Shown one piece after another: positions 59,440 through 64,000 of a DNA stretch of 64,000 nucleotides. Under the pieces are notes generated by a model. That model was given only the letters and a program-made list of their open reading frames with translations, searched no databases and had not been told where the DNA came from. The stretch is from the NCBI RefSeq assembly GCF_002902365.1, contig NZ_PPQC01000069.1, forward strand, positions 55,489-119,488, given 5' to 3'. Source of the stretch: Staphylococcus cohnii subsp. cohnii (GTDB lineage: Bacteria; Bacillota; Bacilli; Staphylococcales; Staphylococcaceae). Both the position numbers and the translations under genes were made by a program. How positions within the stretch are numbered: the first letter of the stretch is position 1; every line of letters begins with the position of its first letter.

Positions 59440-60363
59440 ATGTCTGATATCATTCCATTTCCGCGATCAAAAGAAAAGTTGATTAGAGAAATTAAGCAAG
59501 CTTTTAATGAAAATAATTTCGAGCAAGCCTATGATTTATTTGAGTCATTAGAGGCTCAATTCGAACTTGATGAACAAATGTCGCTTTTAAAATGTGCGAT
59601 GCTTTTTAAAATGGAATATTATTTAGAATTACGTGAAGAAGCCATCATTTTATTAAAACAAGGTATGTCCAATTATGACGATTTGATGATTTACTATGTC
59701 CAAAGTTTAAATGGCTTGGGGCAATATTTTGAAGTTGTCGAAATCATTAACCAAATCATAGATGAGGTTAATGATCATAAAACTAGAATGGAACTGTTTC
59801 CAATCAAGGAATTTGCATTAAGCCAAATTGATAAACATAATGAACATGCAGCTCAAATGCTACAAAATTTTGATACTTTAACACTTAAAGAACAAGTTAA
59901 TATTATGTTGACGCTCATAGACCATAGTCAATATCGTTACCAAGAAACAGTCATCCATTTGTTGAATGCGTTAGAACTAGCACCAAATGTTGTAAGCATT
60001 ATGTTGGAATACTTGCGTTTTGCAAAAAATGCCCAAACGATTACTATTCATAAATATGGCTATGAAATCGATGTGATTCCTCGTGATCTTGAAGGACTAG
60101 AACAAACTTTATTTAAAACTACAATCATACCTAATGTATTAAAGCAAATTGAAGATGGTGCATCTCAACTTGTAGAGGAAGCACTTCTTTTGCTGAATAA
60201 TCATGCCATTTTGCTTTATCCATTAAATATTGAAAGCATTGCAACTAAGCAAACTTGGATAGAAGGTTATACAAATTATTTCAAATCTATGGTCGGTTTA
60301 GAAAAACTTGATGAAACGAATCATGTGCTTACACTCATCGTGTCACTAGATAAAGAAAAATAG
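59440..60363 (+). CDS. TPR-like helical repeat protein
   Basis: The 307-residue, mostly alpha-helical protein has weak tetratricopeptide-like repeats in its first half (ENNFEQAYDLFESLEAQFELD; SLNGLGQYFEVVEIINQII) and no signal peptide or membrane segment. Such proteins serve as scaffolds, but I do not recognise a specific role. AGAGGTG precedes the ATG. It follows the Nudix gene and precedes tig, which has its own promoter. Confidence 0.7.
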   Translation: MSDIIPFPRSKEKLIREIKQAFNENNFEQAYDLFESLEAQFELDEQMSLLKCAMLFKMEYYLELREEAIILLKQGMSNYDDLMIYYVQSLNGLGQYFEVVEIINQIIDEVNDHKTRMELFPIKEFALSQIDKHNEHAAQMLQNFDTLTLKEQVNIMLTLIDHSQYRYQETVIHLLNALELAPNVVSIMLEYLRFAKNAQTITIHKYGYEIDVIPRDLEGLEQTLFKTTIIPNVLKQIEDGASQLVEEALLLLNNHAILLYPLNIESIATKQTWIEGYTNYFKSMVGLEKLDETNHVLTLIVSLDKEK

Positions 60364-60471
60364 GTTGTTTTATCATTAACTCATATGAAAAATGGGTAAT
60401 GATGTTAAGAGGTAATATAAAATTAAAATAAATTTCAACTTTTTATTTATTATTCATAGAAAATTCATAAT

Positions 60472-60500
60472 TTGTGTCGAGCTTTGACGTGTGCTATAAT
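60472..60500 (+). promoter_or_regulatory. tig promoter
   Basis: TTGTGT (60472-60477) and a perfect TATAAT (60495-60500) are 17 bases apart, with TG at the extended -10 position (TGCTATAAT). No CIRCE or CtsR repeat is visible here. Confidence 0.75.
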
Positions 60501-60547
60501 AATGAAGTTGAAAAAATAAAATAGGATAATCATGGAGGTTTTTATAC

Positions 60548-61858
60548 ATGACAGCAACTTGGGAAAAAAAGGAAGGTAACGAAGGCGTTTTATCTGTTAC
60601 TGTTCCAGCAGAAAAAGTAGACAAAGCAATTGATCAAGCTTTCAAAAAAGTGGTTAAACAAATTAATGTGCCAGGATTCCGTAAAGGGAAAGTACCTCGC
60701 CAAATTTTTGAACAACGCTTTGGTGTAGAAGCATTGTATCAAGATGCAGTTGATATCTTATTACCAGAAGCATATGGTGAAGCTATTGACGAAACTGGCA
60801 TTAAACCAGTTGATCAACCTGAAATTAATGTAACATCAATTGAAAAAGGTGAAGACATGACATTTGAAGCAAATGTTGTAGTTGAACCTGAAGTTGAACT
60901 TGGTGATTACAAAGGTTTAGAAATTGAAAAGCAAGATACTGAATTAACTGAAGAAGAAGTACAAGAATCAATCGATCATCAACTTGGACATTTAGCAGAA
61001 ATGGTTGTTAAAGAAGATGGTGCAGTTGAAAACGGTGATACTGTAAACATTGACTTTGATGGTTATGTAGATGGCGAACAATTTGAAGGTGGACAAGCAG
61101 AAGGCTATGACCTTGAAATTGGTTCAGGTTCATTCATTCCAGGTTTTGAAGAACAATTGGTTGGTGTTAAAGCTGGTGAAGAAAAAGATGTTAATGTAAC
61201 GTTCCCAGAAGAATACCATGCTGAAGAATTAGCTGGTAAAGAAGCAACATTCAAAACAAAAGTTAATGAAATCAAATATAAAGACGTTCCAGAATTAAAC
61301 GATGAAATTGCAAATGAATTAGATGCAGAAGCTAATTCAGTTGATGAGTATAAAGAAAACGTACGCAAACGTTTAGCGGAACAAAAAGCAACAGACGCTG
61401 AAAACACTCAAAAAGAAGAAGCTATTAACAAAGCTACGAATAATACAACAATTGACGTTCCAGAGGCGATGATTAAAACTGAGTTAGACCGCATGGTTCA
61501 AGAATTTGGACAACGTATGCAACAACAAGGTCTTAATTTAGAAACTTATTTCCAAATTTCTGGACAAGATGAGTCACAATTAAGAGAACAAATGAAAGAC
61601 GATGCTGAGGAACGCGTTAAAACAAACTTAACATTAACTGCGATTGCTGATGCTGAAGAAGTTGAAGTATCTGATGCTGACATCGATAAAGAATTAGAAA
61701 AAATGAGTGAGCAGTTTAATATCTCTGTAGAAGATATTAAACAAACACTTGGCAATACTGACATTGTTAAAAATGATGTACGTATCCAAAAAGTTATCGA
61801 TATGTTAGTAGATGAAGCGAAATTAGTAGAACCATCTAAAGATGACTCAGAAGCATAA
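60548..61858 (+). CDS. tig: Trigger factor
   Basis: Trigger factor is the ribosome-bound chaperone and prolyl isomerase. The 436-residue protein has the ribosome-binding domain with the signature [15 protein letters not shown] (near 41-55), the FKBP-like domain (about 150-245, [17 protein letters not shown]) and a long helical C-terminal chaperone part. GGAGG precedes the ATG. It is monocistronic, just before clpX as in many bacteria. Confidence 0.97.
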   Translation: MTATWEKKEGNEGVLSVTVPAEKVDKAIDQAFKKVVKQINVPGFRKGKVPRQIFEQRFGVEALYQDAVDILLPEAYGEAIDETGIKPVDQPEINVTSIEKGEDMTFEANVVVEPEVELGDYKGLEIEKQDTELTEEEVQESIDHQLGHLAEMVVKEDGAVENGDTVNIDFDGYVDGEQFEGGQAEGYDLEIGSGSFIPGFEEQLVGVKAGEEKDVNVTFPEEYHAEELAGKEATFKTKVNEIKYKDVPELNDEIANELDAEANSVDEYKENVRKRLAEQKATDAENTQKEEAINKATNNTTIDVPEAMIKTELDRMVQEFGQRMQQQGLNLETYFQISGQDESQLREQMKDDAEERVKTNLTLTAIADAEEVEVSDADIDKELEKMSEQFNISVEDIKQTLGNTDIVKNDVRIQKVIDMLVDEAKLVEPSKDDSEA

Positions 61859-61921
61859 TTAAAAATGTCTCAAGCATATTGTTTGTAGAAACAAAGAATA
61901 GTTGTTTAATATTGTAAACTA

Positions 61922-61955
61922 GTAGCAGATGCATTCAATTAATGTGTCTGCTACA
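61922..61955 (+). terminator. tig terminator
   Basis: TAGCAGATGCATT and AATGTGTCTGCTA form a stem with one bulge, followed by a short T-rich stretch. Confidence 0.65.
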
Positions 61956-62044
61956 ATGTTTTGTGCAAAAAACTTGAGATTTGTTCAAGTTGCATATTAA
62001 AATGCTATCTAGTATAGTCTTTAGGGAATAGGGGTGTAAATAGA

Positions 62045-63307
62045 ATGTTCAAATTCAATGAAGGTGAAGAAAATTTAAAATGCTCTTTCTGTGGTAAAGA
62101 TCAAGACCAAGTTAAAAAATTAGTCGCAGGAAGTGGCGTATACATTTGTAATGAATGTATTGAGCTGTGCTCAGAAATTGTTGAAGAAGAATTAGCTCAA
62201 TCAGAATCAGAAGGACTAACAGAATTACCAACTCCTAAAGAAATTATGGACCAATTAAATGATTATGTTATTGGACAAGAAAAAGCTAAAAAATCTTTAG
62301 CTGTCGCTGTATATAATCATTATAAACGTGTTCAAAATTTAGGTCCAAATGAAGATGACGTAGAATTACAAAAGAGTAATGTTGCCTTAATTGGTCCAAC
62401 AGGTAGCGGTAAAACCCTTTTAGCTCAAACTTTAGCTAAAACATTAAACGTACCTTTTGCAATCGCAGACGCTACGAGTTTAACTGAAGCTGGATATGTT
62501 GGCGATGACGTTGAAAATATATTGCTTCGCTTAATTCAAGCAGCTGATTTTGATATAGATAAAGCAGAAAAAGGCATTATTTATGTCGATGAAATCGACA
62601 AAATCGCTAGAAAATCTGAAAATACATCTATCACAAGAGACGTTTCTGGTGAAGGTGTGCAACAAGCACTATTGAAAATTCTTGAAGGTACGACTGCTAG
62701 TGTGCCACCACAAGGCGGACGTAAACATCCAAACCAAGAATTAATTCAAATTGATACTACAAACATCTTATTTGTACTAGGCGGTGCATTTGATGGTATT
62801 GATGAAGTGATCAAACGTAGACTTGGTGAAAAAGTAATCGGATTTTCTAGTAGTGAAGCATCTAAATATGATGAAGATGCTATCTTAGAACAAATTAGAC
62901 CTGAAGATTTACAATCATATGGTCTGATTCCAGAATTTATTGGTCGTGTACCAATTGTAGCTAATTTAGAAACATTAGATGTAGATGCATTAAAAAACAT
63001 TTTAACGCAACCAAAAAATGCTTTAGTAAAACAGTATACAAAAATGTTAGAACTTGATGATGTAGAGTTAGAATTTACAGACGAAGCATTGTCTGCAATT
63101 AGTAATAAAGCGATTGAGCGTAAAACAGGTGCACGTGGATTACGTTCAATTATTGAAGAAGCACTGATTGATATTATGTACGATGTTCCATCTTCTGATG
63201 GTGTTGTAAAAGTAGTAATTACAGAAGAAACAATTAATGAAGAAAAAGATCCTGAACTATACGATAAAGAAGGCAACCTTGTAAATAAGGAACAAACTTC
63301 TGCTTAA
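62045..63307 (+). CDS. clpX: ATP-dependent Clp protease ATP-binding subunit ClpX
   Basis: ClpX unfolds proteins and feeds them to ClpP. The 420-residue protein has the N-terminal zinc-binding domain (Cys13, Cys16, Cys35, Cys38), the Walker A GPTGSGKT at 117-124, Walker [12 protein letters not shown], the pore loop GYVGDDVE, the ClpP-docking loop with IGF (KVIGFSS) and the sensor-2 region [14 protein letters not shown] lies 8 bases before the ATG. It is followed by a terminator and then ysxC. Confidence 0.97.
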   Translation: MFKFNEGEENLKCSFCGKDQDQVKKLVAGSGVYICNECIELCSEIVEEELAQSESEGLTELPTPKEIMDQLNDYVIGQEKAKKSLAVAVYNHYKRVQNLGPNEDDVELQKSNVALIGPTGSGKTLLAQTLAKTLNVPFAIADATSLTEAGYVGDDVENILLRLIQAADFDIDKAEKGIIYVDEIDKIARKSENTSITRDVSGEGVQQALLKILEGTTASVPPQGGRKHPNQELIQIDTTNILFVLGGAFDGIDEVIKRRLGEKVIGFSSSEASKYDEDAILEQIRPEDLQSYGLIPEFIGRVPIVANLETLDVDALKNILTQPKNALVKQYTKMLELDDVELEFTDEALSAISNKAIERKTGARGLRSIIEEALIDIMYDVPSSDGVVKVVITEETINEEKDPELYDKEGNLVNKEQTSA

Positions 63308-63444
63308 GTAAGACAGTTTTGAAATAAGGGCTAAAGCCAACGCGTTATTTTATGTGTATTGGCTGTGCTGCAAGGTTAGATTAACGTTGATATGATGTAT
63401 AATTATCAAAATTTCAAATGCGTCAACGTTAAAAATTCAAACTA

Positions 63445-63485
63445 CGAGGCTGAGACATTTTTTAATATGTCTTAGCCTCTTTCTT
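63445..63485 (+). terminator. clpX terminator
   Basis: CGAGGCTGAGACAT and ATGTCTTAGCCTC form a 13-bp stem with one wobble, followed by TTTCTTTTT. Confidence 0.85.
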
Positions 63486-63540
63486 TTTAAAAGCAGTATA
63501 AATCATATAAAAATACATATAAATATGTGAAATTGTGTAA

Positions 63541-63546
63541 TATAAT
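63541..63546 (+). promoter_or_regulatory. Possible -10 box for ysxC
   Basis: TATAAT lies 33 bases before the ysxC start. The -35 at standard spacing is poor. Confidence 0.45.
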
Positions 63547-63579
63547 AATGAAGTGACTTAATAGAAAAGAGGGTCGGGA

Positions 63580-64000
63580 ATGAAAATAAATCCTAATGAA
63601 ATTGAATTATTAATAAGTGCGGTAAAGCCTGAGCAATATCCAGAAACTGGATTAAGTGAAGTTGGACTTAGTGGTCGCTCTAACGTTGGTAAATCATCCT
63701 TTATCAATAGTATGATTGGACGAAAAAATATGGCGAGAACTTCACAACAACCAGGTAAAACGCAAACACTCAATTTTTATAACATTGATAATCAACTGGT
63801 ATTTGTAGATGTGCCAGGCTACGGTTATGCAAAAGTAAGTAAAAAACAACGTGAAGCATTTGGAAAAATGATTGAAAAATATATTTCTCAAAGAACATCT
63901 TTAAAACTTGTCATTCAGCTTGTTGATTTGAGGCATAATCCTACTGAAGACGATATCTTAATGTATAATTATTTGAAGTATTTTGATATTCCAACATTAG
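63580..64000 (+). CDS. ysxC: Ribosome biogenesis GTPase YsxC/EngB (partial)
   Basis: The first 140 codons are present, and the window ends before the stop. The GTPase motifs are G1 GRSNVGKSS (32-40), the G2 Thr in [10 protein letters not shown] and G3 DVPGYGYA (77-84). YsxC acts in 50S subunit assembly and is essential in related species. AGAGGGTCGGG precedes the ATG. The gene follows clpX, as in S. aureus and Bacillus. Confidence 0.95.
   Translation, partial: MKINPNEIELLISAVKPEQYPETGLSEVGLSGRSNVGKSSFINSMIGRKNMARTSQQPGKTQTLNFYNIDNQLVFVDVPGYGYAKVSKKQREAFGKMIEKYISQRTSLKLVIQLVDLRHNPTEDDILMYNYLKYFDIPTL

Noticed and set aside
62746..63276. Long minus-strand frame opposite clpX
   Set aside because: It is antisense to a highly conserved coding region and is low-complexity, Ser-rich, as expected from reverse reading.

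Overview
This window is AT-rich chromosomal DNA from a Staphylococcus. The gene order ezrA-nifZ-thiI, ytxK-ackA, pde2-dnaE-malic enzyme-accDA-pfkA-pyk, citZ-icd-phoPR-polA-mutM-coaE-gapB-nrdR-dnaB-dnaI-thrS-lysP-infC-rpmI-rplT and tig-clpX-ysxC is the staphylococcal core backbone as I know it from S. aureus. I cannot fix the species. A chromosomal SpeG-type polyamine acetyltransferase, which the core genome of S. aureus sensu stricto is reported to lack, and an EzrA that looks well diverged from the S. aureus protein as I remember it, point to a relative rather than S. aureus itself.

Layout. 1-4.5 kb: a structured repeat, then serine biosynthesis (class V aminotransferase and serA, minus strand), an OsmC-like protein and a glycerophosphodiesterase. 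4.7-9 kb: speG-like gene, rpsD with a structured leader, free methionine sulfoxide reductase, and the division regulator ezrA. 9-17 kb: nifZ-thiI (tRNA thiolation), a TauE-type permease, sppA with an RDD membrane protein, tpx, ytxK and ackA. 17-24 kb: repeat copy 2, a secreted phytase-like protein, two universal stress proteins, ald, the overlapping pepQ-cutC pair and an MBL-fold hydrolase. 24-36 kb: a CBS/DRTGG protein, the DHH phosphodiesterase pde2, dnaE, malic enzyme, accD-accA and pfkA-pyk. 36-38.4 kb: repeat copy 3, a decayed IS1182-type transposase fragment and an APC permease (cycA-like). 38.7-50 kb: citZ-icd, phoP-phoR, polA-mutM-coaE, repeat copy 4 (degenerate) and gapB. 50-57 kb: nrdR-dnaB-dnaI, a T-box-controlled thrS and a lysine-riboswitch-controlled lysP. 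57-64 kb: infC-rpmI-rplT behind an L20-type leader, a Nudix protein, a TPR-like protein, tig, clpX and the start of ysxC, cut by the window edge.

Most genes are ordinary central metabolism, replication and translation, and no complete mobile element, CRISPR array, tRNA or rRNA was seen. The interest is mostly in RNA-level control: four different leaders (S4 type, T-box, lysine riboswitch, L20 type), CcpA-like operators before pfkA, gapB and citZ, a probable AUA start codon in infC, and a dispersed two-part structured repeat of about 145 bp that sits 3' of serA, ackA and pyk with fixed internal geometry. I found no clear undescribed multi-gene system. The dispersed repeat is the best candidate for something poorly described.

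Annotated starts were chosen by ribosome-binding-site spacing and often lie downstream of the longest open frame.
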